A stretch of DNA of 64,000 bases. Origin: Pithys albifrons albifrons. Its lineage: Eukaryota; Chordata; Aves; Passeriformes; Thamnophilidae. Of the stretch, positions 26,701-41,700 are shown in pieces. The notes beneath the pieces are model-generated. The model was given only the letters and a program-made list of their open reading frames with translations. It was not told the origin of the DNA and searched no databases. Each line of letters starts with the position of its first letter. Within the stretch, counting starts at the first letter, position 1. Position numbers and translations under genes: made by a program. The stretch spans positions 22,863,795 to 22,927,794 of the forward strand of contig NC_092459.1 of assembly GCF_047495875.1 (NCBI RefSeq), written 5' to 3'.

Positions 26701-29700
26701 CAGCTGACAACATAAATTTTCTGGATGATGATGGAGTCAATGTTAGTGCAGCTGTAGTAACAGTAAGACATGCAAAAGCTTACAGTTTAGTTTCAACTGT
26801 TTGAGTGCATTTTTCATAAGATTCAAGGATTGCCAATGATTTATGCTCACTGCATAAATTTTAAATTGCCAGGAAAAATAGGAAATAAAATTTGAACCTC
26901 TTAAAATTATTTTTGGAAGTATTTTTCAACCGCACAAATAAGGAGTTAGGGTAAGGCACTAAATTATCCATTTCCTGCAAATAAATAACTCTTTAAACAA
27001 TAAGAGCACTTTTGAAAGGAAACAATCTCTATATCGAAATGAATGCAAATATAATTCATGCATATTAATATTTTTATTACCCAAGTAATTCCAGCAAAAT
27101 ATTTAGTCTACATAATTTATTAGACGCTAAAATGTGTAGTCCTGGGCGCTTGCTTGAGAAAAGGCTTCAGATTTGGGTCATGGTCCTTTAAATTAGCCAC
27201 TCTCTTAAACAGTGATTAAAACCAAAGTCCGCAAAGAACAAACCTTTGCCCATAAAGTCCACAGCTTCATTTTGTGTTACCTTGCAGCACAAAGCCTATT
27301 AATACATTTCTTTTATCTATTGTAACTTACACAAATTACAAGGTCCTAATCCTCAGCTTATGCACAGGTAAAATGGGATCTCTTCTTATTTCTGATACCA
27401 AAATAATCATCTACTGCCTATGGCTTAGGTAGGCCATCTATAGATAGACAGGACCTAAGCTCACTTAACAGTCAAAAGAATGATCAGCCTGTGAGTGCTT
27501 CATCTTATCCTAAGGTAGGTACTTTAAAAAGCACCTACAGTAAATCACAGCCTGAGGGCTTCCTAATTTCCTCTAGTTACTACAGAAAAATTTAGCATGA
27601 CAAGCTCAGACTTGTGTGGTCATGCTCAGATCTGCCTCATGTTACAACAAGAATTGTAAGCAATATATAATTACTTTCAGCAAATAGAAGGCACAGAACA
27701 AAATAAAACCTTAAACTAATCATCTTGCAATTAAATAACAACCACTCAAATCATGAGCACCTATTCAATATACTGAACGTCAAGAACAACTTGCCACAAA
27801 GCCTTGACTGTCTCAGCATTTAGAGAATTTTGCATGGAATGGGATAACAAAATGTCATGTTTTTATCTGTCTCTACAAGCAGATTCTTTAGCAACAGCTA
27901 AATATGGGGTTATATATCACAGGCTTTAATAGTTAATTCTTTTTTGATTGCTTTATTTTCAGGAAAAAGTCACCTTGGTTTCACTGAATATTTCCATGAA
28001 ATCTCAGTTTAAGTTTTACTTTATAATTATCTTTTCACATCTTTTTTTCATTGAGGAAGAGAAGCCCAGTGTTTTACCTCATTAAATATAATGTAAAACT
28101 TTAGAAGTCTTCTGAATATACTGCAATTTTTGGGAATTAATGAACTCCTTTCTCTCAAGTACTTATGAAATCCCTATAGTAATGTAGGCTTTTGTTGGGT
28201 TGATACTATTAGAGAAAATAATGGTTTCATTTTCTAGAATTAAGTTAGAAATTACAGTCTGCTCCATAAGCTCTCCCTTCACAAGCAGTTGAAATGCTGT
28301 AAACAGATTTACTTACTTCCTGGATTTGGCATTCAAAACTGATGCTGCTTCTTGATGTGCATTTTTTCATTTTTTAACTAATTAAAAGTTTTAAGTCTAC
28401 CTTCTAGAGCTTTGTTCAACTGCTGAGAGAACTACTATTAAATAAAAACAAAAGAAGTCCTTCTGAATTGTATATTTCTATATTCCCAAGAGGAATTTTT
28501 TTTAAGTGCACTCAAAGTCCAAACCAGTTAACCAGTTCTCTTTTATCTTCTAACTTACTAGAATGCTCAAAACTTTCTTTTCATTATTTTCATATACTGA
28601 AATCCATGTTTAATGGACCCTCACACTTACCTCAGTTACAGTTTTCTGTTATAAGGATTCATATTCTGCAATTCAGATTCTCAGCAGGTTTTTAGCATAT
28701 CAGCTAGTTTATTATTGAGTTATAACAGATCTCCCTGGAAAAATACCAGCAGTTCTCTCCTAAATTTTTTGTTTTATTGTAACATAGTCCATCATCTCAT
28801 CTCCTCATGCCTCAATCTCTAATTTTCAGTGGATAAATTAATTCTCAAGCTAATATCATGGGATGAAGAGACATGTAACATTCACATAAATGTTGCTTCT
28901 CTTCAATATACTTATCCTCTCTATTTAGATTCTTTACTTGGGTATAATGCCAGAAATAGAATGATTATGTCAGAGAATTCTTACTTCTGAATGATTCACT
29001 TTTCTGAGACATGTAAACCTATGGAAGAAAGTTATAGCTGGAGTGCACTTACATCATTTTCAATCATGACTTTGAATCTGATCACTTTGTAGTCTCTCTG
29101 ATCCTAAGCAGTTCACAGCTGAAGTGTTCTGTAACATACTGCACCTGGCATGACAGACTCAACAAAATCATCTGCATGTACTGTATGAAATTTGCCTTAC
29201 ATTTGCATAAGTGAAATTATGGATCTTTGTACTGGATGTACAAAGTAAGGACTTTTAAAACACAATCAAATCGCATTTTCCTTGAGTTCAATTATGTCTT
29301 TATCGCTGTACTGCTGTTTTTCTGTTTGCCTCACTGCTTAGCTCTTGATACTCCCCTCTTTGTATCTCCTTGCTTTGGTTTCCTTCTTTTTATTATTATT
29401 ATAATTTCCTTTTTGTGTGTATGTGTGCTCTCCTTCTGTTTTACCATTTTCTACCTTCTACTTCTCTTTTTTTTATTTTTTTCTTTCTCTAAAGAAAAAT
29501 AAAAGCCACACAGTTCATCAGACAGTGGACAATAAATGTTTGGGAATGTTGTAAAATCCTATCATGGGAGCAGTTACTTCCATCACATCAACGTATCAGT
29601 GCAAGAATAATTGCTACTGTCATGTTACAAATGCCTAAGAAATATAATCTGTGGGGAAAACAATACCATCAGGTTGCTATTTTTTCAACATATGAAAATT

Positions 29701-32700
29701 AGTAAATAGAAAACAAATCAACATTTTAAGCTGAAAATCAATTCTTCATCACCTGCAATTTACAGCCTATGAACCAGTTGGAAAGCCTCTTTGTTGACAG
29801 CCATAGTTATCCAAAAACTCCTACAATGCATAGGCTTTGAGGATTCCCTGGGTGGTTGTAATGCCTAAGGATTTTAGTATATTTTGCAGATTTCTGAGAT
29901 TATATAACTTACATAGATTCTCCTAGGTTGTCCACATCTTAGGTGAGTTACTAAAGCTCTCTCTCACAGACTAATGAGCTTTCTCATGCCCTGCCAAGGC
30001 CATGGTGTTCGTAAGAAACCACCTGTAGACAGCATGACGACAAAACACAAGAAGAAGTCCTGGAAGTTCTGGAACTTCTCCAAGGGACAGTTCTGACGAC
30101 CCCTATGGGTGGGGCACACAGGGAAATGCAGATCATGGTTGGTTATCGATATCTCATATGTAAATTGCTGGAGAAGTTATAAAAGCCGTGACATCCCTGG
30201 TCACAGGGGTGCAAGTCTGTGTGCGTGTCTGTGTGTGTGTCTGTGTGCGTGTCTGTGTGCGTGTCCGTGTGCGTCTGTGTGCGTGTCTGTGTGTGTGTCT
30301 GTGTGCGTGTCTGTGTGTGTGTCTGTGTGTGTGTCTGTGTGCGTCTGTGTGTGTGTCTGTGTGCGTCTGTGTGTGTGTCTGTGTGTGTGTCTGTGTGCAT
30401 CTGTGTGTGTGTCTGTGTGCATCTGTGTGCGTGTCTGTGTGCGTCTGTGTGTGCGTCTGTGTGTGTGTCTGTGTGCGTGTCTGTGTGTGTCTGTGTGCGT
30501 GTCTGTGTGCGTCTGTGTGTGTGCCTGTGTGCGTGTCTGTGTGTGTGTCTGCGTGCGTCTGTGTGCGTGCCTGTGTGTGTGTCTGTGTGCGTGCCTGTGT
30601 GTGTGTCCATGTGCATGTCTGTGTGCATGTTTGTGCGTGGGTCTGTGTGCGTGTCTGTGTGCGTGTCTGTGGTCATGTCTGTGGTCATGTCTGTGTGCGT
30701 GTCCGTGTGCATGTCTGTATGCATGTCTGTATGCATGTGTCTCAGACCTTCTGGTGTGCACCTTGAAATCTTTCAATAAAGGTATAATATCTATCTTTCT
30801 CCATTAATATTGTTTCTGAGTGTCTATTTCCACAGGAATTTAGGCATCAGGCAACAGTTGATTGCCTCTATTGTGCCATGTGATTGAATTTTAGTAGTTA
30901 AAAATAGCAATATGAAACTGAAAAATCTCCTGACATGCCCAGACATCTGAGAGAACAAGAAAACAGAAGTTCAGTGTTCAAAAGTGTTCAAAAGTGCCTA
31001 AGGTTTGTTGCTATACATACGCCATGTTTTCTGAATTGACTGCCTATTCCCTTATCCACAACTAAAAGTCAAACATTCCTGGGCTTAATCCTCCTGGAGA
31101 ACTCAAATTTGTAGTTATATTCTCAGCTCAGAATCTAGTTTTTAAAAATGCGGCAAACAGTGCTGGCAGAGAGCTTTTAAACAATAGACCTCTTCTAAAA
31201 GAAGTTACTCAGGCAAGCAAAACCTGACTACCTGGCAGATTAGCAGCAAGGAGGAGTATTTCAACTCTGGTACAAGTTATTGTTTCTTAATACAGTGAAT
31301 GTCCTTCTTTATTCATTGATTTTCCGCCTGAAACAAACACAGGCTAAGGAAAAGAATCCAAGCATTTATGAGCTATCCCTGGTTGGCTCTGTGTGTGTAA
31401 AAATCATAGAATAGCATGGTTTGGGTTGGAAAGGACCTTAAAGACCATCTAGTTCCAACAACCCCACCATGGACAGGAACACCTGCACTAGACAAGGTTG
31501 CTCAAAGCCCTATCCAACCTGACCTTGAACACTTTCAAGGATGGGACATCCACAATTTATTCCAGTGCGTCACAGTAAATAATTTCTTCCTAGTATCTAA
31601 TCTAAACCTTCTCTCTTTCAGCTTGAAGCATTTTTCCCTTGCCCTGTCACTACAGTTCCTGACAAAGAGTCCCTCTCTGTCTTCTCTGTAGGGCCCCTTC
31701 AGATATTGGAAGGCTGCTACGACATGTCCATGCAACCTTCTCTTCTCTAGGCTGAGCAGTCACGACTTTCTGAGCCTGTCTTCATAACAGAGATACTCCA
31801 GTCCCCTTATCAACTTTGTGGCCATTCTCTGGACTTGTTCCAACAGTTCCATGTCCTTCTTATGTTGGAGGAACCAGAATTGTACCCAGTATTTCAGATT
31901 GGGTCTCATGAGAACAGAGCAGAGGGGCAGAATCATCTCCCTCAACCTTCTGGCCACCCTGCTTTTAATGCAGCCCAGGATATGGCTTTCAGGGTTGTAA
32001 GTGGGCAGTGTTGGCTCATAATTGAGTTTTTCATCAGCTGTTACGCCAAAATCCTTGGGTTGGACAAGATGATGTCCAAAGGTCCCTCTCAACCTAAACC
32101 ATACTAATAATCTGTGATCCTCTGAGGCCGAGGTATAACTACAAGTCAGATCTCCCTTTCTCAAGGCAAATGCCCCAAACCCCAGGCTATTGTGAAAAAG
32201 TGTGCAGTATAAAACAATAGGTATCTTATAAACATAACTTTTTTTCAATTTCCAGAGAAAAACAGTCACCATTACTAGTTAAAATGCATAAATTACTAAA
32301 TATATTCACTCTTAAATCACAGTAAAGACTATTATTACAATTCATCTAAAATGTAAAAGTTTGGTAGTATACTTTTCCACTGGTACCAAAACCCTCTATA
32401 TCAATGACTCAAAGAATTCTGTATTACTTTAGAATCTTTATATTTACCCACGCACTGGAATATTCATATTCCTTGCAGCTTTAGCAACTTCTTCAAACTT
32501 TTCTATGCTTTCTTCAATTGAACAATTAATATTCATTTTGCTAAAAGATTCAGATGCTGCACCAAATACTGAGATTTCTGTAGCTCCTGCTGCAATCTAA
32601 AAAATATAAATAAAACAGAATCATAACACTATATTAAGATACTATATTAAGCATTTAATTCTGTACAACAATCCTGAATTTTGAAGAACATTAAGTACAT

Positions 32701-35700
32701 CATCCATATCTAAATTGTAAGTTTAATTCAAATTTTTTTAAGCTACTGCATACAGACAGATTGAATCAAATTATGAGTTCATTCAGTATGGCTATTTCCT
32801 TCCTCTTCTTAGCAATTAGGTAAACACGTTTTTAAAGTGATAAATGATAAAGGCATTAAAATGTTGCAAATCACATGAAACAACTATAAAAATAATAATT
32901 ATTGATACTTAAGATCATATAACATATGATCCCCTGTACAATGTCTGTTCCTCCTAAATGCCAGGAAGTCATCCTTGTGCTTGGAAAAGCTCTCTATGCT
33001 CATGTGCCTTGAGCAGCAACAACAACCAACAGGGATTTCCTTGTTGGAGGCAGCTCTAGGATCAAAGGCCCCATTGGTCTTGGTGTCATAGTTGATATGG
33101 ATAATATGGAAAATGTGTATGTGAGAGTCTGCTGAGAGAAGTCTCAGAGCAAACACAGTCTAGAAAAGGTGTAAATGTGGTGACTTCACTGAAAGGACAA
33201 CTAGCGTGAGCATGTACTCAGTACCTCAGTACTCAGTAAATCCACTAACATGAGGCAAATTAGAAGGCTGAAAGACAAATGATAGAAGAAGAAAATATTT
33301 AAGCTTAGGAGAATTATTAAGTCTCATTCACCAGCGAGAATAATACTCTTGTTCTATGAAAAGGTATGGAGCTTTTCCCTTTACTCTGCTTCTGCAGGAT
33401 AATGTGTAGGCTCCAGCAACCCTCAAAGGAGAAATATTCTTTCAAACAGGGGGGAAAAATATTGAATGCAGGAATCACCTACAACTATTTTTTCATTGTT
33501 TTCCTTTCATATGACTCAATACAATATAGAGATATAGCACAACTAATTCAACTCATACATGCTGCCATTGATACAAAGTTGTGCACTGTGATCTGACTAT
33601 TGATAGCTAAGTCAACAATGCACAGGATTCTGCTTTAACAGGGATTTCATATGCAGTACAGAAACTGAATTATAAACTACACCACAAATATCCATCAAGC
33701 AGTACCCTTTCCAAATACAGCTTGTCCTACGAGAAGCACAAAGTGTTAAAAACTTTCAGAAAACAAAAATGTGCAAAGATTCCACTGTCAATATATATGT
33801 TTTAAGACTGAACTCCTCTGCTTTCACACTTCCAGACACTCTGGGTACATAATTTTAAGTATTTATTTTGTATGAACTGAAACAACTCAAACTTTCAAAC
33901 CCTACTAAGATGAAATGCAGAATTGCTATAAGGCACTTTCACTTAAATGAGTCTTTCCTCATTCTTCTTCAGTTCCAATAAGATACTCTTCTGAAACTTT
34001 TCAAAGATCAGCAAGTCAAAGAAGAAGGAATTGTCTTTATATACAAGTATCATTTAAAGGAACTTAAAAAGACTGATCAATACCTCCATTAAAATATAAA
34101 TACATAGAACTTAACACCACTCTGTAAATTTGCCCATTTTTCATAATCAAAACTGAGAGTTTTCAATTAAAAAACTATAGTTTATTTCTAACATTAAATA
34201 TCTAGTTTATGGTATGGAACTGAATGATAAAAGAGGTAAACATGGATATCTTCTATGAAGGTACTTACAGCAGAATGAAAACCTTGAAGATTAGGTGTGA
34301 GAACAGGATACTGGACTCCAGGATGCCGCTCAATGCCCCTCATTACTTCTTTGTGATCCGCCATCTAAAATATATTAATAATTTGTATTGATCAGCAGTA
34401 ATTTTCTGATTTTATATTGCTCAAGAGAAATTGGCTTAGACTACCGTTTTGCCTTTATTACTTTTACAGTTCATACAAAAAGTCTAACAACAAAGGCGTT
34501 AAATTGATGTTGTACAAATACTCTTTTTTAATGTCTTAACTTTTGATATCTGAGTCACAGTCTTTTCTATGATTTCTCTTTGTGTGTATCTGTAAAAATA
34601 TAATTTGCACCATAAAATGACACACTTGTGTCATGCTGTTCATCAACTCTTACAGCAACTTTAACCTGACCTCACTGAACTAACAGGTTGAATTAACAGA
34701 ATACCTGTCATTTAAAGAACATCCAGGTCTGGAAAACTTCAGCACTCTGATAAATGCAACTTCACAATGTAAAGCAGAACTGAATTTGAATTACTCAACA
34801 CTGTAATGAGCATAATTGAAAAGACTAAACATATGTCTATCCTTTAAAAATATAGTAAAACCCAATTGTCTGCATAGTGTAACATTTTAATATATAGAAA
34901 TTTCTTTCTAAAGAAGAAAATACTTTGCTATAGCAAAGGTCAGAGCATAACTTTATTCAACCACTTTTTTCCTTAGTCTCCCCTCATAAAACAAACTGCC
35001 TTTTTAAGACATTCTTACATTTTCTCACTCACACTCAAGTTTAAACATACTCCATGTACTAATCAAGAAGATGAATGAAAGACTTATTCATGTAATACAA
35101 TGCAGATTATTTAGACAAGCACATTTTCTTAAAAGAAGTGGATGGAAAATGAATATTTTTTCAATGGTGTGCATTCCTGAAACCAACGAAGTTAATAAAA
35201 CATATCCCTCTTATTTCATGTCTTAAAGATTTTGGATTTTTAAAAATGAAGAGTGTATTTTAAATGCTTTTCAAATCAGCTCTCATAAAATCATGTCTCT
35301 CAAGAAAACAATATTATATTGAATTTCTGATTCTTTCCACACTGGTGAAAAGTCATTTGAGAAGTACCATATGAAAAGATGTATGAACTACGAATCTTTT
35401 GTTACTTCTTACTTTCAGCAGATACCTTATTGATAGCTACGTAGTACCACAATGCTAAATACATTATATTAAATTACACCACATTATTATCTGAGAATAC
35501 TACTGGCAAACTGAAATCTTCCTGTCACTGGCTTCCTCCTCTGAAAATGAATGGATTAAAAAGATGTATGTGTGCATGTATGCCTTCTCAAATGTAAGCC
35601 CAACATGCACCTATAAGGAAATGGATATATGGTAGGAAAAGTGTATTAGAGCCAGACACAACTCATTTCTCATTAGGAAACAAGGAACAGCACAAAGTAA

Positions 35701-38700
35701 CTTTTTGTAATTGCTTCTACTTAAATCAGTCTGATAACCTCACAAAAAAACTTTTGTTAAAACTTTAGTTTTTTAAGAACAATTTTTCTTTAGTTTAATA
35801 GGAATAGTATCTACATTTCTCAGGACAAGGAAGAACGTTTGAAACCAAATGATTAATTAAATGTCAAATGCTGGAACTAAATCCACTTCACAATTATAGC
35901 ATGACTTAAAATACACTAGAAAACCAAAATGACACTTTTTCAACCAGTATAAACCTGCCAGATCCAAATCATATTATACATATTAAATTTGTCCCACTAC
36001 TATTTTTTCTGTAAGTAAAATACCATCTTTACATATATTGCATAGAAGAGTTTAAATTGTAATAAAATATTTCTTTTCCAAATTTCTTTAAAAATAAGCT
36101 TCCTAATGGTAGGTATTTATAATTTTTGGCTGTTTAGGTTTTAGGTGTGGGATCCTGTTTTACATGGCACCTTGCTACTGTGGAACTTTTCTACCTTTTT
36201 TCAGTAAAAAGATCTCTGCCAAAAACAACAGTGGATTGGAAACCATAAAAAAGCTTTAAAATACTAAAAAAAGAAGTAAGTGAATGAGTGATCTAAACCT
36301 AACCGTGAATTCTATTCCCATGACCTATGAAAAGAAAAAAGGAGTAAAGAAAAGACAAAGTCAAGACTGTACTCTCTATCAGTGCAATACAATCTTATCT
36401 TTTAAATAAAAAAAACATTTTAAACACAAATTAAGTCATTAAAACAAAGTATCCAGACATGAATTTAAGATAAGAGGAGATTGTTAATTTTTTTTCCCAA
36501 AAGTGCAAAAGTGATAAACCTGTGCTAAATTTGATACTCCTAAAGGCTGACAGGAAAAGGAAATAATTAAACAAAAAAGGAAAAAATACACCCTTGCTTT
36601 AAACTTTTTCTTCTAATGTTAAAAACCTACATTATTCTCTGTTGTAGTAACTGCCAAAGTTGGATGGCATTTGAAAAAACTTTAACGTAATCTCTTTTAA
36701 TAGACACAGTATAATTGCCCCTGCATTGACGCTACAGAAATTCTGCATTGCAACTCTTCTCTTCCTCTTTCCTATTATCCTTCCTCTAGACTCTTCCCTG
36801 GTGATCCTGAGAACACTGAAATAAATAAAAGGAGTCCCTCAGAGTGCTGTACAGTTTGCTCTGCTAACTCATGAATAAGCGTGTTTTTCTCAGAGAAAAG
36901 CTTGGAATACAGTCCAGGTCCTGGATGTACTCTCAGTTTAAAACATAAAACTTTATACATTTTGACAGATGCACAATAAACATTGTTAAAAATGAAAGTA
37001 TTTTCTTCAATTAATTAATTTCATATTTTAATTTGTAAATAACTTGTGTGATCCTTACTAAAGCACTCAAATGCTTCTGTGCAAACAACTGTGGAATTTC
37101 ATGAAAAATAGTTTATATATACAAATATTGACTTATTTCTTTACTTGAAGGGAAAAATTAATTGGCATAAACAGGAGCTACATAGTGTATTTCAGGACTA
37201 AGCCTGAATTTGCAGTGTTAAATTTTATATGAAAATCTGGCACTCCTAATGCCAATGCAGTTTTGCTGTTGATTTCAGAAAGGCTGGCTGTACCAAACAT
37301 AAAAATTTGGGGCAAAGAATGAGTGTATTATTGTGATTCACTAGAACTCAGTGTGGCCACTGACAGAGTGCTAGAACTGCAAAATAAGCAACATACTTAA
37401 CTACTGCTACATATGTTAAAGTCTCAAATTTCGATCTTTCAAACAGATTTCCAAATGTGGAAAATTACATTTCATTTAGGGAAAAAGAAAATAAGGTGTG
37501 CTACTTTTCTCTTTTACATCAATGATTACTAGTTTTAGAAGAGTAGAAAAGTAGGAACAACGTTATATTAATGATGTGTTACCATCCTAAATATTTAGTT
37601 ACAACTGAATATTACATAAATAAATGAAATGGCATTTAAAGTGAAACAGTTTTGAACAGAGATGATTTTACGTACCTGAGGCACCCATTTGGATGAAACA
37701 AAACTGGTCGCTTCTACTACAGGCAGGCCAGTTTTGGAAAGTCGGTTGATTAACTCAATTTTGATATCAGTTGGGACTATCACCTATAAACACAGAAATA
37801 CTCAATTTAGTACAGTATTTCATATGGTAAGAAACTTCTGTAAGTTAAACATTCGCTTACATAATCAACTTTTTTTTTTTAATGAACTCCACTCTCACAT
37901 TTGACCATAACACTACTGTTTCCTGACAGTAGGAAGCTTCCACATAAGGAAGGCACTAGGCACTATACGTGGTCCTACTCCATTTTCTGTCCCTCACAAA
38001 AGGGAGTACTTCTGTGTAACTGCTATACATCTGTCCTCTAAAAAAGTCATTTTTCAACCTGAGAGAAATGAGAGGAAAAACCTCCACATCTGAGGCAGAG
38101 TAATTCTATTCTGTTAATACTACTAATGTGTTTGATATCAGTAACAAGGATGTACGTGAGCTTATCCTCCTGTTTGTGGAAATAGATGACTGTTTTAACA
38201 CACATACCCTACGGTCTCTCTAAATCTTTTTCCATGCTTCGCTACCACCCTTCAGGCAAACAATAGTATCAAAAGAGTAATATTTTTCCCCATATTGATT
38301 TAGCAGGAAGCATAATAAAATCTATTTTACTCTTCTATATTAGCACTTGGAGCACAAACATGTCACAAAGATAGCGAGTGTTTCATGGTGTTTACCAACT
38401 ACGTCATGACAGAATGTTATTGACTAATGAGAAAAATTCCAGAAAAAGAAATGGCTGTTAAGCAACAAAAGGCTAGTTAGTCAAGTACAGAAAGAAATTA
38501 TATTATTTAAAAGCTGGATAAATAGGAATAGACTTTTATTCTAATACAGAAAACATTTATCAACATGAAAAGACATAGATATTTAACAGTAAAATTTAAT
38601 TAGCAGGATGCACAAGTTCTACACAATCAAAATAATGCTAACATCTATGTCAAAGAACTCAAAAAAAAAAAGAGAAAAACTACCTTTTCATTTTGTAATC

Positions 38701-41700
38701 CATCCCTTGGCCCAACTTCTACAATCTTTATGTACTCAGGCACTCCAGATGCTTCCTGAAATAAAAATCAATACTGAAATACAAAACAACGAAGGTCATC
38801 AAGATCAAAGGTACAGCTTGTAGTTGTCCTCTCATATGATTCTGGGTAAAAAGCCATATTGTCAACATGAAGTTTGCTCAGGGCATTTAAAGATTTGTGA
38901 GAACATGTTCCACACCTTGGCTTAGGGAATAGAAGTTAAAAGCAGAAGTTAGCCATGTGAATGTTCCACTGCTCCTCTGAGGCCACAAATGTTTATTATA
39001 AAAATGTATATAGAACCATAAATGAACATTATGTCTTACAGTGAAAAATATTCCCATTTCAAAAATTTTCACAATGAACAATCCAGTGCTCCAAACTTGT
39101 AACTGAATGTTCACAGTTTCATGGAACAGCTACTTTTCTGCAAATGTTGCAAGACCAGGCTATAAATCTGAAAAGAACATAGCAATCAAGAAATGTTGAA
39201 AAGTTACTAATGAAAGATGACAGTTACTCGTCTGACTGAAGTTTTTAAAAAAGGATTTAAAGGAGAACAAGGAAGGCCTCTGGTAGATAAGAAGAATTTT
39301 CCAGCTCTGGAAAGGCAGGAAGCTGCCAGGGACAGGAGGGAAGGAAGGCAGCAGTAAGGTCAAAGGGCTAAGGGGAGCATAGGGAGCTGGAGGGGAAGGA
39401 AGGAGAAATCAGAGTAGAAAAGCAGGTGAAGGGAAATGAAACTTTTTTATTATTTAGCTGCTCTGTTATTGAATCAAATTGACAGGTGTGGCAGTTAATG
39501 TAAACTGGGCCTTTAAGTCCTGAAACAGTTCAGAGCTATTGGTTGGATTCACCCCCAAACACTGCGTGTCTTTAAAAACACATCGCACGGCCAACCCGGG
39601 ACATGTTGCCCATGCTCAGAGGAGAGGACAGGAGAGGCACAGGCAGCCCTGCCAGGAACTCTTGAGATACCCTGTTTTCTGTATGGTGTTGAATACAGAA
39701 GCTAAACCAGTTCTCCATTCCAGAGTTGAGAGCCTGAGCTGGGATTAACACGGGCTACACGTGGGATGGCTGCTCCACTGCACTCACCACCTCTCCCAGG
39801 AGTTTAACACCACTGGAAGGACGATACTGACAGCACAGGGGGACAGCTCATGCCTATGGAGTCATAGCTTCCCCAAACCAAAGCCACTCCATAAACACAG
39901 ACACTAATCTCACACCATCCACAACCAAAGGAAAAGCCCATATTTCATCCTCCCGCCCCCCTCACCCCAGCTAGTATTATCAGGGTTGTTTCAACCAAAC
40001 AGTGGCTAATTTCTCCTCACAGTAACAGAAAATGAGCATTCCTGTGAGAACCTTTGGTTTCTCCCTACACTGTTGGTGCCCGTGGGCAGTTCTCTGCAGG
40101 GCTCACCAAAATACAATAAACATATTTCAGAACATTTACTGTCTATTTATCTGAGCCCAGTAAAAAGAATGGGAAACAGCTGTATAGTATCTATTTGATC
40201 ACACGGAACATCTGGTAAATTGAAACTCTGTCAGGCCGTGCTAAGCCCACACTCGCTGACAGTATAAACCTACTTAAATGTGAAGGTAAAACCTTCACAT
40301 CTGCTGCATATTGTTTCTCTTAAGTTATTTTCATAAATATGGCACTGCTTCAGCACTACGGGCATAAATCTGGGTTATTTCATGATTATCAGATCCTTCT
40401 TGTTGCAAGACAAATGCCACAGCTGTGCTATGAGTAAAGCTGTGACTGGAAAACAAAAAGGGAGCTAAAATACATTATGTGAACCAAAGCTTAATTTAGA
40501 GCATGAAAAATGTCCATAAAACTTTAATGGCAAAAATGTTCAAATTCTAGGCCAAATGTTGTAAATCCTACTCTGTCCCTACTGTGGCAAAACTTTTGTT
40601 GAAATCAAAGAGCTGTACCTGTCTTTACAGAACAGTTCATGCAGCTACAGCGCATGCAGTAACCATTCACACAGCTGGTCAGGTGATACCTGCAGACCGT
40701 GAATTTCAAAGGGGACAGAAATTGGAAGGGACATTGCAGAAAGGCATTCAAGTATTGGTTTCTATCCTCCACCTGTGATATTACAGACATACAATCTCTT
40801 TGAGGCATAGTCCAGGCCTCTCAGCCTCTGATTTTGTCTACAGCCTTCCTGTTCACTAGTCAGCCCCAACACGGATTCACTGTTCTTGAATGCAAAACTG
40901 AGGACAATGCACGGGATCACTCCCACAAGGGCCACACAGTGGAAACTCAAGGCAGTACTAAAGATAAATCCTTACACTCTTGAAGCCGATGAACTAACAG
41001 CTTAAACTTCTTGGGTCTGAGATCAGAAGAGTCTTACTTTGCATTGTATTTCATCTACTTTTATACACAGTACATTGACTGCTCCGGTCTTCAAAGCCAC
41101 TTGTTTCTCCTCTGTAGCACTCAGTGTCCTACTGAAAATGTCTCCTGTGTTTCCGTCATCAGCAGATCTTACGACATTAGTATTTTCTAGTGAAAACACC
41201 TGGACTAACTTCATTACCTTATTCTAACACAAGCATATCTTGTCTCAAAAAAAATGGGTTAGTTCTATAAAAGAATGATGTTCTAAAAAGCATAGAGGAA
41301 CTGCACCAAAAATGACTTGTCGGTCTAATAAATTTGCTTTCATCATTATCATTTATCTCCTCCTCACCCAGTTTCACAAATTCTGTTCTAATAATCCTGC
41401 TCCCCAGCATAATAATCTCCCTTGTGCTGCCTTGCTGAAGCTCAAGATAAGCAAGTCAAAGAGACATAGAATACTTATGCTCAGGGCCTTGTGTACTATT
41501 AATAATTTTTACAGTCCGTAGCCACTGGGTAAAACTCAGAAACAAATTGGAAACTATAGGAGTGTATGTACCATCTTCCACTAAAATGACTCTTAACATT
41601 TTTCAATTCTGTGGCCCAATTTGAATCAGAGGAGTAAAGGAACACCTCTTCACCTGAATCTCACTTGTCCTGTGAATGAATGCTTGGTAACCCGCTGTTG

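Larger units (their letters stand above)
30023..30836 (+). mobile_element. LTR-like block (possible solo LTR) interrupted by TG minisatellite
   Basis: A GC-richer left part is followed by TATAAAAG, a long TG-rich minisatellite, then AATAAA and a short T-rich tail ending near TTTCCACA. The order promoter, transcribed part, poly(A) signal is that of an LTR, on the + strand, antisense to HMGCLL1. A start at TGTAGACAGC (30023) and an end near 30836 are guesses; I found no clear target-site duplication. Confidence 0.45.
19185..32447 (-). other. HMGCLL1: HMGCLL1 intron 5 (13.3 kb)
   Basis: Donor GTAAATA at 32447 and acceptor CAG at 19187-19185. Most of it is AT-rich with no recognised feature. Exceptions are a purine-rich block at about 22.08-22.76 kb, the LTR-like block with TG minisatellite near 30.0-30.84 kb and two CR1 pieces at 31.4-32.12 kb. 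A T-run lies at about 21960-21973. The stretch 23-30 kb shows nothing I can name. Confidence 0.85.

Noticed and set aside
30109..30807. 232-codon and related frames with Cys/Val or Thr/His/Asp repeats
   Set aside because: Produced entirely by the TG minisatellite, which lacks stop codons in most frames.
31760..32272. 170-codon minus-strand frame as a host gene
   Set aside because: Its C-terminal half is the CR1 ORF2 tail, and the N-terminal part crosses the junction into the opposed CR1 piece and unrelated intron.
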